DNA of 64,000 nucleotides from Aquilaria yunnanensis (GCA_039654915.1 CM077600.1:45616492-45680491); one strand, 5' to 3'; positions 34,330-47,774 are shown, numbered from the stretch's first letter. Notes: a model not told the origin generated them from the sequence alone. Translations and numbers: made by a program.

Positions 34330-37300
34330 ATGGTGGTGAAGATGATGAGGTGGCCCTGGCCGCCGCTAATTTCGAGGAAGTACGAGGTGAGGCTGGTGGT
34401 GCGGCGGTTGGATGGTTGGGATCCGGCGCGGGATGCTGCTGGAAAGTGCGATAAAATGGCGGTGGAGATACGGTGGAAGGGTCCAAGGGCCGGCCTGAGC
34501 TCACTTCGCCGGACGGTGAAGAGGAACTTCACGAAGGAAGTGGATGGGGTGGTAGAAGACGGCGGCGTTGTTTGGGACGAGGAGTTTGTGAGCCTCTGCA
34601 ACCTCTCGGCTTACAAGGAGAATTTGTTTCTCCCTTGGGAGATCGTTTTCACTGTCTTCAATGTGAGTTTTTCACCCTTCGAAACGAGATCATTTTTCGC
34701 TGAATTATATTTTATTGCTTGGGTATTTATCGGCGAGTATTCTTAGTTGTGTTGATTGAATGATCGATCCATCATGTTCTTCTTTACAACTTATCATAGG
34801 CGTGGTCAAAGATTTTGTTGTTACAGTTAATCCGTCTCCTTCAATTTTTGGTGTTCCCCATTTTTTATTTTCTGCAAAGTTCTCTGGCAGAGATGAGGGA
34901 TAGGGATATGTTCGCTGGCTGACCAGTATTCATGAGTGTAGCATGATTTAGTATTTGCAAATCCTTTTGGTTGTTTTGTTTTTTCAGAAAGTGACCAGGG
35001 CATATTCTTGGATGTGGGTAGACTGATCGTTTTGTTTTCGCATAGAAGTTGACCATAACAGTGCCGGTGAGATGTTGGAGTTGCTGATTGCTTAATTTAG
35101 TTGGTAACTGGCGCCACTATTTTCTGACCTTTTCTGTCTCATAGATCAGTTGCCTCAGCTCAGTCGTAATTCGTTGTGAACATCCTGATTGGTGGCCTAC
35201 TGGACATCACGAAATAGGCTGGCTAGAGAAATATGTCTCTGGGTGTTATTTTTATGCTTTTAGTGAACATTGTTAGTCCCTGTTTCAAATATTTACCATT
35301 GATATCCTAATGTTTGCTTGAGTTATAGAGGCATTATTGCTTGTGCAGGGTTTGAGCCAGGGCCTGAAGAACAAGGTCACTGTTCTTGGGACAGCATCTT
35401 TGAATCTGGCCAACTATGCTTCTGCAGCTGATCAGAAAGAGTTTGAGCTGAATGTTCCTCTCACCCTCAGTTGTGGCATTGCCGATTCTTCGCCCCAGCT
35501 TTGCGTATGTCAAAAAAGAAATAGAACAAAAAATCCACTCCCTGCTTTGAGAAATTTAACATTATTAGAGCTTTGATCTTTTCTTTTCTTTTTTTTTTCT
35601 TCTTATTCTTGACTCAGGTTTCACTAAACTTTGTGGAATTAAGTACTACTCAAGAAACCTCTGAGCCATTGCAGAGAGCATTAGTACCTCTTGCATCACC
35701 TGCCCAGTCCAGAGAAACTGTCACCATAGAGAAAGATGAGGTTTCTGCGATAAAGGCTGGTCTTAGAAAAGTTAAGATCTTTACAGACTACGTTTCCACC
35801 AGGAGAGCAAAGAAGGCTTGCCATGAGGAAGAGAGTAGTGAGGGCAGGTGCTCCACCAGAAGTGAAGATGGTGAATACCCCTTTGACTCAGATTCACTTG
35901 ATGAATCTGAGGAAGGAGAATCAGATGAAGGTAAGAACTCAGGTATGAGGAAGTCTTTTAGTTATGGCACATTGGCGTATGCAAATTATGCTGGAGGATC
36001 ATTTCAATCGAGTACGAAGATAAATGGTGGAGAGGAGGACTGGGTGTACTACACTCATCGTAAGTCGGATGTCGGCTGTGCACATATTGAGGATTCAACG
36101 GCATCAGTCTCGGAGTCATCTGTTGTGCAAAGTTCCAAGCGCAGCCTACTTCCTTGGAGAAAAAGGAAGCTAAGCTTCAGATCTCCTAAAGCAAAAGGAG
36201 AGCCACTGTTGAAGAAGGCTTATGCTGAAGAAGGTGGTGATGACATTGATTTTGACCGCCGGCAGCTTAGTTCCGATGAAGCGTTTCCAATGGGGGTAAG
36301 AATCAACTCTTTACTGTCTTTATTGTGTGGATTTTTATTTCTTATATCTTTCATTTTGAAAATATATAAAGGGAAGGGGTTTAAGGGAGAAAAAAGTTTC
36401 CTTGTGGTTATGACATTTGTTATTATTCGATTTTGCAAAATGGAGGGGTTTTTTTTTTCACCAGTTGATGGAAAACCAAATGCTTCAATGCAACCCAGTG
36501 TCTTAGTGTTTCATTTCAGGAATTGGTGTTACAGCTTCTTAGTTCCAGACTTTAGATGTGCGTTTAAGTTTTAATTTGGTGGCACAGCTTATTCTCCCTA
36601 CTTCCCTACTCATATTTGTTAGTTACCAAGCAAATAACATTGTCTATCGTTTGTCCAATAGTATGATGCGCATAACATTCGCTGCATCTTGGCTGCATCT
36701 TTCTCCACAGTATGCATAAAATTTAAGCTAACAAGTTCTAAAATTTAATATGTTGGCAGTGGCAGAAGACAGATGATGAATCAGCTGCAAATAGGTCATC
36801 AGTCTCTGAATTTGGGGATGATAGTTTTGCTGTAGGCAGTTGGGAGCATAAAGACATAGTAAGTCGTGATGGACACATGAAGCTTCAAGCAGAGGTCTTC
36901 TTTGCTTCAATTGATCAGCGGAGTGAGCAAGCAGCTGGTGAAAGTGCATGCACAGCGCTTGTCGCTGTCATTGCTGATTGGTTCCAGAACAGCCCTGATT
37001 TGATGCCCATTAAGTCCCAGTTTGATTGTTTGATCAGGGAAGGTTCGTCAGAATGGAGGAATCTTTGTGAGAATGAAAGGTACAGGAAGCGATTTCCTGA
37101 TAAGCACTTTGATCTGGAGACTGTCCTCCAAGCAAAAGTACGCCCTCTCTCTGTGGTGCCAAGAAAGTCCTTTATTGGGTTTTTTCACCCCGAGGGAGTT
37201 GATGAGGGTGATTTTGAATTTTTGCATGGTGCCATGTCGTTTGAGAGTATTTGGGATGAGATTAGCAGTGCTGCCGAAGAACGTCTCATCAATGGTGGAC

Positions 37301-37872
37301 CTCTGGTGTACATTGTTAGTTGGAATGATCATTTTTTCATCCTCAAGGTTGAGAGAGAAGCTTACTACATCATTGACACATTGGGCGAGAGGCTTTATGA
37401 GGGATGCAATCAAGCTTACATTTTGAAATTTGGCAGTAATACCGTGATCTCCAATTTGACTAGTGCTGCTGGGCAGCCGCCAGATGAGAAACCAACCGCT
37501 GACCAACAGATGACAGCTGCAGGAGTTGAACCTGAGAATCAGGATGCTCAGCAGGCCACTGGGAATGAGGGGGCTTTATCTGTAGTAACCAGTCATGTGG
37601 TGCCCACAAGTGAGGGGGTAGAGGAGGTTGTGTGCCGAGGGAAGGAGGCATGCAAGGAATACATAAAGAGCTTTTTGGCTGCTATACCTATAAGAGAGTT
37701 GCAGGCAGATCTGAAGAAGGGATTGTTAACATCAAAACCACTGCATCACCGACTACAGATTGAGTTCCACTACACCGAGTTTTTGCAACCACAGCCTATT
37801 GTTGCTTCAGTGGAAATGTTGACAGGGATGTCATCCTCAAACGATATGGTATTAACTGAAGTTGCTGCGTAG
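34330..37872 (+). CDS. EEIG1/EHBP1 N-terminal C2-domain protein, four exons
   Basis: Exons 34330-34662, 35349-35504, 35618-36295 and 36760-37872 join in frame through GT-AG sites, giving 759 aa, similar to the ~750-aa plant family. Residues about 10-190 form the NT-C2 fold (SRKYEVRLVVRRLDGWD ... VWDEEFVSLCNL ... FELNVPLTL), a membrane- or protein-binding module of EEIG1/EHBP1 proteins. A long acidic, Ser-rich linker follows (SDSLDESEEGESDEGK), with a basic patch RSLLPWRKRKLSF. The C-terminal half (TALVAVIADWFQN ... YIVSWNDHFFILKVE ... YYIIDTLGERLYEG) is a conserved plant domain of unknown function. A CT-rich leader at about 33960-34300 precedes the start. Exact cellular role is not known; no disruption is seen, so probably a functional host gene. 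Confidence 0.92.
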
Positions 37873-40383
37873 ATAGAAGTGTAAATTCTGGAGAAGGTGC
37901 GAGTTTTCTAACCTTTTTTCTTTCTTTGATTTCCCCACGGTCTTTGGATGTGAATGGGAATCAACAAAGAGGTACCCATTGTAGTTTTTCAGGCCGTTTT
38001 GGCAAATAGAGTTTTATTTTTCTTTAAGCTGGTTGTTGGTGGAACATCAACTTTTCAATATAAGAATGATCTATGTACTTATGTCAGTTGGCACTCACTA
38101 GTGTTCTTGCATCCATTTTCACCCTTGTGCCTGTTGTATGTATTACAGCCATCTCTTCTTGTTTTGGAGGAGTTGGTGTTGATCCTTTTTACATGGTATG
38201 ATGGCACTTAAGATGCTAACGAGCATACTCTTTCCCGCGAAACTTGTGGTTGTAATTACTAATTTGTGATGAGAACTGTTGAGGATTTGGGAGGAAAATG
38301 ATATTGAGATCCATGAAGGAAACGTCAACACATATAGCAAACAATTCAGAGGGTGGAAAAACTCCAACTGCTAATTGCTGTTGGATAACTAAATGGATTA
38401 TTTGAGCAACCTTTTCAACTGTGGTAGTTATGATGTGGGAAATGGTTATCTGACATAAATGTGATTTCAAAAAGCAATTATGGACAATCTCGACGATCCA
38501 CCATGATGGGGTTCCTTCCATCTGCTTGAATACACTAAAAGAGATAATTCTTTTTTTTTTTATTTAAATCAATTTAGTCTAAAATTACTTATTTTTATTT
38601 TTAAATCTTTTTTTACCTAATAATTAATTTTATTTAAAATTTAATATTATATAGGTGTAATAATTCAGTGAAAATATAGTCTTTATAATTCCACTAAAAT
38701 TTTAAGATTTTTTTTCTCTAATTTTAGACATTAAAAAGAAAAATTCACAAAAATTGAAGAGTGCAAATATTGTTTCTTTTGAAAATTGAAAATTAGTTTC
38801 TTTTGATAGAACACCAGTAAAGCGATAGGCACAAATATTGTTTTTTTTTCAACGTTTCGTTTGTGTAACAGTCGAAGAGTGCATTTTGGGCGGGTCTTGA
38901 TCGATTATGGTAGGAGTACCTTTCACACGATACCAGTGGTGTGATATTTCACAAGATACCACCAAAAGTAGGAGTACTTTTTTTTTTTTTTTTTTTCTTT
39001 TTAAATAACCTATGATAATACTTTTAAAGTACTTTTATTGCATTTAAAAGTATGACTTTAATAGCATATGGTAGTTAAATGTCATCCACAGGATTCTGAT
39101 TTTTCTGCCATAATATATGGAGGGGTGAACGGAACGACCTCTGATTCGATGGACAAAAGGTGATGTTTTGTTTTAGAAGTCGCTAAGAGCCGCAAGTTTT
39201 GGGGTTTTCAAATCAGTGACATCCGCAATTGTGTTTGTCTGGTGAAATTGCGGTGCTGGTTTGGGAGGCTCAATATTCTTGCTTTAATTGACTTTTGGGG
39301 GCCAGCATCATTAATGTTGACCAAATGAATGGGCCGTGAGTGTTCATGAGTTGGCGAATCAATTTCAATTGTGGACCTGTTGTTTGCTTCTTCCGCCACC
39401 CCCCAAGCACCACAAAACTCAAAAAGTCTCCTACTTTAATTGTGGACTTTTCCTGGGTCGTCGCGAAATAGAGATAATTTATTGAGATTATTTAAGATGC
39501 ATGAGATCATGCTGACTTTGCACCAAACACCAACCCATCATTTTAGACTTAACATCTTCCATGCCCATGGCTATCTCCTATCTGTTATGTCCGTGGTTTT
39601 CCTACTTCGTGAGGCTAATCAGCAACACTACTCCTTAGCGGTGCTTATAGCCTACCGTTACAACATACAAATTTCAATGTTGTGTATATTTTATGATGAT
39701 ATTAAAAATTCATGTAAGTGAATACTTTATAATAATTAACTTAAAGTTTTTTCTTTACATTGTATTTATTTATAAGTTCTTTTGTTCTTTTAATGATGTA
39801 TAAATTTTATATTATCTATTTAATTAGAGTTATATTAGTATTAGGACTTTAAAAAGAGAGAAAGAAAAGAACTCACTGGTAGAGATCTAAACATATTGTT
39901 GCCTATTTAGTATTAAAATGCTAGAAATATAATGCGAGATAAAAAACCAAAAGTTTTAGTCTTTATTTTTTTTTGCGGCAATTTAATACTCTGACTAGTT
40001 AACTTAATTTATACTATGAAAGTTTGGGACGCATTTAGTCTTTATCCTTTTTTGGAAAATTTACTACTTTGACCACTAAACTTAATTTACTATGACATAA
40101 GTTTGTTCTATTATAAAAATTTTGTTGAATATAAAATTTTTGTCAATTAATTTTTTTCCCAACTTAGATGAATATATACTATGAAAGCTTATATATCTGG
40201 TAAGATTGATACTAAATTAATAAAAATAAAATTTTTGAGGCATAAAAAATTTAAAAGAATAAAATAAACTTTGTAACAATTTACCTAAGCTTTTTTTTAG
40301 CCTTATTGTTGTTTTTTTAACCTAAAATTTCATCTTACAACAATCATATAATTCAAATATAACTCAAACATCTATCATGAAAA
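37873..40383. other. 3' flank and AT-rich intergenic DNA, no further gene seen
   Basis: The first ~300 bases are probably 3'UTR of the C2-domain gene. A dispersed AT-rich repeat at about 38555-38740 matches 9330-9545. Short frames at 39208-39721 have no recognisable family. A poly-T run lies near 38970-39000. Confidence 0.5.
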
Positions 40384-40392
40384 AAATAAAAA

Positions 40393-42419
40393 GCATTAAT
40401 ATCACTGGTCGTCAATAAACTATTGTCATTTTGCTTAATCGTCCTAAAACTATCAATTGTTACATCCATCGTCCTTAAATTATTTAATTGTTGTACTCCT
40501 CATCTTGCTGTTATATCATCCGTTTAAAAATAATGGAAATGTAGGGGAAAATGCACAGTTAGTTTAAAACTTAGAAAATTTTCTAAGTCCCAAAACTTTA
40601 CATAAACTATGAAAATGTGTGTACTATCTTTAATTTATCTCTTGGTTTCTTATAATTAAGCATGAATTTCTTGACTTTGCTTTAATAATTTTTTTATAAT
40701 TGAATTTTAATTAAGCATTTATTCTAGTTTCTTTAATTCTTTTCTTCTTTTTTTTTCCTTTCGTTTCGATTTTGAATCTTTTTTTAAAGCACTCTTTTAT
40801 TTTTTTTGTTTATTTTTCATTGTTGTCTCATCCTTACCAGTTATTGTTCTTTTATTTTTTCTTTTGATGATCCTTTATTTTCTTCAATTTTCCTAATATT
40901 TTTCTATGTTCTTTTTGTGAATTTTTTTTCTTTATTTCATCTTTCCATTTTCATTATCTAAAGATTATTATTTCTTTTGCTTACTCTTTTGTTTTACTAC
41001 AAATATACTTCCACAATAGAACATGCTTTGTTGAGTCTTATTCATGTTCATTTAATTTTAGGACTTAGACCAATTTCAAAAAATCCTTACTCATTCCATA
41101 TTATTTTTTTAGATTTACTATATGATTCATAAAGGAGGTTAGAAAATTTAACTTCTTTTTTCTCCCTTTTTAATTTAATGCATACTTCATAAAGAAACTT
41201 AGGAAATTTAATTTTTTTTCCTCTTTTTTCATTTTTTTCAAATATAAATAAAAGGAGAAAAGTGGTAAACACTACACAAAAAAAGATGATTGAATTCGGT
41301 TATAGTTGTGAGCAACAACATAGCAGAGGGGCTCGGGAGAGAATTTCTTTCACCTTATAATAAACAAGAAGTAGAAATTATGGCAAACCCAAACATAAAT
41401 TAGAGCTGTACATAAATGTGGGGTTAAAAAAAATAAAAATAGAAGGATAAAGAAAAGCAATCTCAACAATATCTTGAAGGGATGAAAAATTGGTATGTAA
41501 ATTTCTTAAGTTCTTTTACACAATATATTTTAAATTCAAACAGGAGAAAAAAGAAGTTAAATGTCTTAAGTTCTTTTATGAATCATATACTAAATCCAAA
41601 AGAGTAAGATGAAATGGGTAAGGATTTTTCTAAATTAGTCTAGGCCCTAAAATTAAATGAACATTAATAAGACTCAACAAAACATGTTCCATTGTGAAAA
41701 ATTATTTGTAGAAAAAAAATTAAGCAAAAGATGAAATAAAGAAAAACATTTGCAAAAGGAATGTAGAAAAAAATAGGAAAATTGAAAGAAATAAAGGATC
41801 AAAAAATAAAAAAATAAAATAAAAAGGAGTAATAAGGATGAGGTAGCAATGAAAAATAAACAAGAAAAATATAATAAAAAAGGTCTTCAAAATAAAAACA
41901 CTTAAAAACCAAAGTGAAAGAAAAAAAAAATTAAAGAAACCATAATAAATAATTAAATAAAATTTAATGGTAAAAATTTTATTGAAAAAAAGTAAAAAAA
42001 TCATACTTAATTAGAAGAAACCAAGAGAGAAATTGAAGAGAGTAGACACATTTTCATAGTTCTATAACTAAACTAGAAATTATAAAGTTTTAAGACTCAA
42101 ATGAAAAAGTTTTCTAATTTTTAGGGCTGACTGTGCATTTTCACCCAATTTTCATTATTTTTTAACCGACATTTTTCATATTTTTATAATTGAACTCAAA
42201 ACTTATAAAGTTTTAGGACTCAGATGGAAATTTTTTCTAATTTTTAGGGCTAATTGTACATTTTTCACCCATTTTTCATTATTTTTGAGCGACTAGTATA
42301 ATGGCAGGACAACAGGTGCAACAATTAAATTGTTTGAGGATGATGGATGTAACAATTGATAATTCCGGAACAATTAAGCGAGATGGGAATAGTTTAGGCA
42401 TGACCAATGATATTAACCT
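40393..42419. mobile_element. ~2-kb foldback Mutator-like element with 9-bp target duplication
   Basis: Exact AAATAAAAA flanks both sides (40384-40392 and 42420-42428). The left end TTAATATCACTGGTCGTC matches the complement of the right end TTAATATCATTGGTCATG. The pairing extends deep: CAATTGTTACATCCATC near both ends, and TTGTTGAGTCTTATT near 41030 pairs with AATAAGACTCAACAA near 41670. The arms therefore total most of the element and would form a hairpin of roughly 800-900 bp per arm if transcribed. A block containing TAATTTTTAGGGCT is duplicated at 42118 and 42238. No protein is encoded. Confidence 0.8.
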
Positions 42420-42428
42420 AAATAAAAA

Positions 42429-43700
42429 TTATCATTATAGCAAAAGTCATTGTGAAAAATTTTAGGAAATAAAATTCCTTAGCTCCTAGAATTAGTTGCA
42501 TATATTATAATAAAGGGGGAATTTTAGCAATACATTTTTTATATTATCTAATGTTTTAAAATGTTGAAAAGATTTTTCCCACATAGTCATCCCTTTTAAT
42601 ATTAAAACACAAATTTTTATTCTTAGCAACTAAATCTTTTTTTATACTAAATGATATTAAAGCATTGTTTTCTTTTTTATTATTTTTAGAGCTTATCAAA
42701 TCTTACTAGTATCAAATTAGATGTAATATTTATTTGAGTATTATATTTTATGATAGATATAGCCTTGAAGTAGTTTTAGAGTTGTTAAGAAATGAAGTTA
42801 ATAATTTTACATTGTGATTGTACATTTTTGTTTTATACGAGATTAAGTATAATATGAAGTATTTTGGGGTTTATATCTTTAAAAGTTATAATTAAATTAC
42901 ATATTTTTAGGTCATAGCTATATATTCTGACTACATATGGGATTACATGATAAATGAAGAAGTTGAAGGTCCTTAAAAGGACTTTTAGTAGAACAAAAAA
43001 AAAAAAAAAAATCCCAACATGTACTATGTGCAGTGGAGCAAAATTTTATTTCATTCTTATCCAAAACATAATTTTGTTGCAACTTTATAATTTTTTGATT
43101 GTCCTAAGACTTGAATTCCTATAATGTTTCTACTTTCATATTTGACATTGTTACGCAAAATTCTTCAAATATAAAACATATTATGAAAATTTTTAATTTT
43201 TTTAAAAGATAGTATTGTTCTATTCACTTCACTAAATTAAGATTTCTGTTTACTTGTTTAATTAAAATTTTAATGTATTTCAAATAATTACAAGATAAAT
43301 TACATTTGTACCATTTATAAATACTTTATCCACGTTCAGAGAACGTCTCAAATACTATTTCTAATTTTATGGACTTTCTACGTCTTAAAATGAAATGCAT
43401 TGAGTTATAATTTCATACAACTGCAGTCGAGTAGTGAGCATAATTTTCATCACCCAAGGGATAAGTATTTGGGAACTGAACTCAGTGTAGGGGTCAGCAG
43501 GTAATACTTTGTAGTAGTTCAGGGGCCAATTGGGGATATTGGTCTTTCTGTAGGGAACGGGCTTCGGATGCTTTGCTTTTAACCCCTTTGGACCTGACAG
43601 TAAAGCAATGGGCCACAGTTTATGATTAATCATTTATGTCTATTCCATTGTTGGGTTAGGCCCAGCCTAATAATGTCTGTTCTCGAATTGTTCCCGTCTT
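42429..43700. other. AT-rich intergenic DNA, no gene seen
   Basis: No exons or complete repeats could be supported. A poly-A run lies near 42997-43012. Confidence 0.5.
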
Positions 43701-43714
43701 CTTTCCACCTCCAG

Positions 43715-44431
43715 AAGAGCTGGAATCAACTTTTGTGGAACCACAGATGATTCTGATCCTGAACCATCAAAAGAACAGCAAAATGTGCAAGATTCGGTAC
43801 ATGTGTATGGTATAATTTGAAATTTTTATTGAAAGATAATGTTGAAAAAGAGCTCTAAATTGAATTTGGTAGCTGAAAGCTCTCAAAAACCACATCTCCA
43901 GTTTGATTTGTAATTGGTTAATAGATCAAGATTAGTAGCAGCAGGTAGAGTAATCAAGAAGTTGCATGCACTAATTGAAAGGCAAGGTGCTGCTCACTGG
44001 TCACAACTCAACTTTTGTTTTGATTCCTTTTGTGACTTTTTCTCCTTCTCAAGGAAAAGCCATGTGCTAACTTTTCCCCACTCATCATCTCAATCTATTT
44101 TCTAGACAATACCACTGTACAAGACATTTGCAAAAAGTTCTCAAATTTTATCAATCATCGCCGCGTCATCTTATCTAACCCAAAGTACTCTATATCTGGG
44201 TAACTTAGCTAAATGTACGTTTTGATCATTTGTTTTTGTTTTGTTCCCTATTGCCATATTTTACGACCAAATTCTTTTCAGGGCCTAAGGCTAGAAATTC
44301 AAGAGTCTCTTAAAGAATTCAATCCTCATCAAATAGAAAAGAAGACTTGGATTCGATGCATGAAAATTGGCTCGGACATGCATATTGCACCAAAAGATTT
44401 TCTTTGTCAGGTTTCTGGACCAGCTGACTAG
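43715..44431 (+). pseudogene. exon-like pieces of an unidentified gene
   Basis: A piece at about 43715-43796 with AG and GTAC borders encodes RAGINFCGTTDDSDPEPSKE. A piece at 44282-44431, after a TTTTCAG acceptor, encodes GLRLEIQESLKEFNPHQIEK, then KTWIRCMKIGSDMHIAPKDF, and ends in TAG. A possible middle piece near 43920-43985 reads SRLVAAGRVIKKLHALIER. Composition is protein-like, but I do not recognise the family and the phases were not reconciled. It may be the 3' end of a decayed or incompletely resolved gene. Confidence 0.28.
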
Positions 44432-44750
44432 TTTGATGTTGCACAGTTCTTCCTAGAAAAAAAAAACAAGAACATTAGAACAGGAATTCTTCAAAACCTC
44501 TACCCAGGAAAACCATTAATTAAATAATACTAGTAATTTGAGGTTAGATGGTTGCTCATGGATTGATTCTAAAGTACATGATACAGAGGGCCACAAATGT
44601 TGTTGCGACATGATCATAAGATCCTAAAGCATGTTATAGGGAGTAGAGCGAATAACAGATCAGAAATATACAGCATTAGGATTTAGGTATATTAGCTCTA
44701 GCTAGCTACTACTAACAAAGAGAGGGAGACCAATCTGCTCCGTAACTTCA

Positions 44751-45464
44751 TCAGCAGCAGCAAGCAGAACACTTGACCAGACCATTCTCATTGCAGTTAG
44801 AGCACCTAACAAACGAACCATCATCACCATCTTCGTAAACCTTACAGCTTCCGTTGCAGTGTGAGCAAATCACAAACCTCATATTCCCACAGCCATTGCA
44901 AATCCCATCTTGCTGCTTCAGGGCAATCCCTTGGAACAGTTTCTTCAGCTTGCCTTGTTCGTGGAGGCTCACCACCTCCTTCGCGCCTCCAACGTACCTT
45001 CCTCGGATAAAGACCTTTGGAGGGACCACCCTCTCCCCCATAACCCTCCACATTTCTTCTCTGAACCCTTTGTCCATAGACACATCCCTCTCCTGAACCA
45101 TCACCTTGAAACTATCCAGCAAGAACTTGACACTCTTGCAATCGTCGTATGTCTTCCTGATGCTCTTCAAGCTTGTCGAGTAGAAGATGACTGAATCTTC
45201 TCCCCCAGGTGGGCATCTCTCTTCAAAGTCTGTGAGCTTTGGAAGGTCTTGGTCTGAAACAATCTCGGGTTCAGGTTCAGAGTCATCTTCTTTGTGGTCC
45301 TTGAAGTCAAGCACTACAGAAGGAGAAAGAGCAGGGAGGTGATCGTTTTTGCAGCAGTCTTGGTCTTGGTCTTGGTGGTGCTTGTAGAGGCTTACATGCG
45401 GGGGATTGAGGTGAAAGGTAACTAATTTGAGCTTCTTTAGAATTCTGCCCCTCACTCCTTTCAT
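44751..45464 (-). CDS. glutaredoxin-like protein with C-terminal Cys-rich zinc-ribbon-like region
   Basis: A single-exon 237-aa protein of the plant glutaredoxin-like family typified by At5g39865. Residues about 90-175 form the glutaredoxin fold: SVIFYSTSLKSIRKTYDDC at the first strand and helix, VPPKVFIRGRYVGGAKEV with the cis-Pro loop, and a terminal helix (LHEQGKLKKLFQGI). The catalytic CxxC of classical glutaredoxins is replaced by TSLKS, as in this subfamily, so dithiol reductase activity is unlikely. The C-terminus has repeated Cys pairs (CNGCG, CSHCNG, CSNCNE, CSACCC) that probably bind zinc. The N-terminal 80 residues are acidic and low-complexity. All family features are present, so it is probably a functional host gene. 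Confidence 0.92.
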   Translation of the reverse strand: MKGVRGRILKKLKLVTFHLNPPHVSLYKHHQDQDQDCCKNDHLPALSPSVVLDFKDHKEDDSEPEPEIVSDQDLPKLTDFEERCPPGGEDSVIFYSTSLKSIRKTYDDCKSVKFLLDSFKVMVQERDVSMDKGFREEMWRVMGERVVPPKVFIRGRYVGGAKEVVSLHEQGKLKKLFQGIALKQQDGICNGCGNMRFVICSHCNGSCKVYEDGDDGSFVRCSNCNENGLVKCSACCC

Positions 45465-46689
45465 TTCTCTACTAGTGTTGGTGATTTTGGCAGCTTACGG
45501 AAGAAGGCAACAGTAGCAAACGTGAAAGAGAAGGAAATCACAAAGATTGAAGAGAGGCAGGGGTTAGGAATTATTAAATTTCACCGAGAGAGAGGGAGTG
45601 ATGAGCAGAAGAATAATGGCAGCAGCAAGCAGAGGACAGGACAGCTGGTTCATGAGGGTAGGCTTTCGAGTAGAGCTTGTAATGGCAGCTAAGCTAATTG
45701 CAGGAAAGTGAAAGGCTTTTTGTTGGTTGCTTTTAAAAGGGGTTTAAAATGATTACAGATTGGTGGGGTATTCATACTTTAGTTTCCCACTGGAGTCCAA
45801 TGCATTGATGACCCATTACCATAACTAACATGACATTTAGGTACGCGGTAATCGTATAAAATTTGTTTCAACATCAAATCTGCACATTGTGGATCAATAA
45901 GTTAGATTGGTTCCCTAGGGCCTAGGAAGAAAAGAGAACCGACCTTGTGGCAGGAAGTTGAAATATACATTAGAATGTGTCCTGGTTGAGACGTACGAAA
46001 CCTGAACGCCTTTAGTTTTATAAGGTGAAACTAATTCTCAATTCATCACGAGATATGGTTACAAATACTAACACATTTTTGCTTTTAAGAGGGCATAGCA
46101 GTTCGTTCGTAATATAATGAAGTTTCCTTGAAGAAGCTAGGCTAGTATAAATATAATGGGGGATTTTATGCATGTGAGAATTTAAGGGAAGTTCATAATG
46201 GGGTTGTTCCAGTAAAAAGTGAGTGGGAACGTGCCCGTATTATGAGCCTAGCTACATATCTAAGTTAGCAGAACGACCGAGCTGCCTGTGACCCATATGA
46301 TTCAATTGAAAGGAATGGATGGCATATTCATTTTAATTCCAAGAAAATGGAATGGAAGTGGCTCATCATCTCTGACTCTCTCAGGCTGGCATACTGATTA
46401 ACAGTGTATCGGGATAGAGAGAATACACATTGGGGATAGCATTGAACTTTGAAGTTTTCAATCCTTTAATGCCGATAGACTCAACAACAATAAGTTGAAT
46501 TTCCATACGGGTTTTGGTAATATTGCAGGCTTTTTGATGTGTTCCACAAGAAGCTCCCAAACATTCTTTGATGGATCAAAACTTGCCATTTGAGTCTCGT
46601 TAGTATCTAGACAGTTTTGAACATCATCAGCTTTCGTTTATTCTGGATTCACTCATTTCATGGTGATGATTGTTTTATATTGAGTGTTA
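45465..46689. other. 5' flank of the glutaredoxin-like gene, no further gene seen
   Basis: The first ~250 bases are a purine-rich (plus-strand) leader/promoter zone of the minus-strand gene. The remainder shows no coding exon on either strand. Confidence 0.5.
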
Positions 46690-46699
46690 ACGATGTTTG

Positions 46700-47774
46700 G
46701 AGTAAATTGCACATGTGGCCCATAACCTTTTATTATTGTACCATTTTGGATCCTATCATACATTTTTTTGCATAAGACATCCTTAACCTCGTAAAAGTGT
46801 AGCATTTTACACCTTTTGTGGATGAAAATTGTTAATGTGGAAGAAAAACACCACCGTGGCACGCTAGCATGTGCAATTCGCCACGGTGGCACAATAATCA
46901 CTTGTTGGCGATGATGTGACAAGGATGAAAAACAATAAAAAAAAAAGAAAAATATTAAAAAGAAAAATAATTAAAAAAAAAGAAATTGAGAAAAAAAACC
47001 CACATCTCTTATTCCTCCTTGGCCTCATCTACCGCCTTTGGCCTCGACCTTATCTATCACTTCTCCTTCATTCCCTTCATTCACCTCTGTCGATTAGTCA
47101 ATGCCCCTGCATTTCATTGATTTGTCAATCCCCCTCTGTCAATCCAACGAGATCAATCTGTCACCCTCATGCTTCATCCGCCATAGTTGCCCCCGTGCTC
47201 CATCAAGCACTCCGACAAAGCCCTCCCCTTTCCTTGAGCTAGGAATTTGAAAATCAGCGTAAAGCTCTTTAATGAAGCCTCCAATTTGAAGAGAGGTCTT
47301 TGTGCCTAGTCTGATGGGCCCCCAAATTTGCCCGATCATGCGACGCCAAGAAAAAGGGATGAAGGAATTGGGTGGCCAGTGGAGATGGTTGAGATGGGAG
47401 AGATGAGGGAGGTTATTGGTGGTGGCAAAGGGGATTCGTGGAGGCGGCAAACAGCCTAGAGGCGGTAAGGGATTGTTGGAGGAGGCAAAGGAGGGAGGAG
47501 AAAGTAGAGGTCTGTGTTTTTTTTTCTTTTCATTTTTTAATTATTTTCTTCATTTCCACATCATCATCAGCAACTGATTATTGTGTCATTGTGGTGAATC
47601 ATGCATGCTGGCATGTCACGGTGGCATTTTCCATCCATATTAACAGTTTTCATCTATGAAAGATCCAAAATTATACGCTTTTAGGAGATTAGGGACATTA
47701 TATACAAAAAATGTAGGATAGGATCCAAAACTATACAATAATAAAAGGTTATGGGCCATGGGTACAATTTACAC
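46700..47774. mobile_element. Mutator-like long-TIR element, 1075 bp
   Basis: Inverted repeats of about 230 bp: the left from GAGTAAATTGCACATGTGGC and the right complement from GTGTAAATTGTACCCATGGC, both continuing CCCATAACCTTTTATTATTG. Flanks ACGATGTTTG and TTGATGTTTG share GATGTTTG, an 8-of-9 target duplication. Interior frames (46916-47450) are low-complexity and not recognised. Non-autonomous. Confidence 0.78.

Noticed and set aside
34214..34601. Pro/Ser-rich minus-strand frames near the start of the C2-domain gene
   Set aside because: They overlap the first exon and GC-rich leader on the opposite strand and show no domain.
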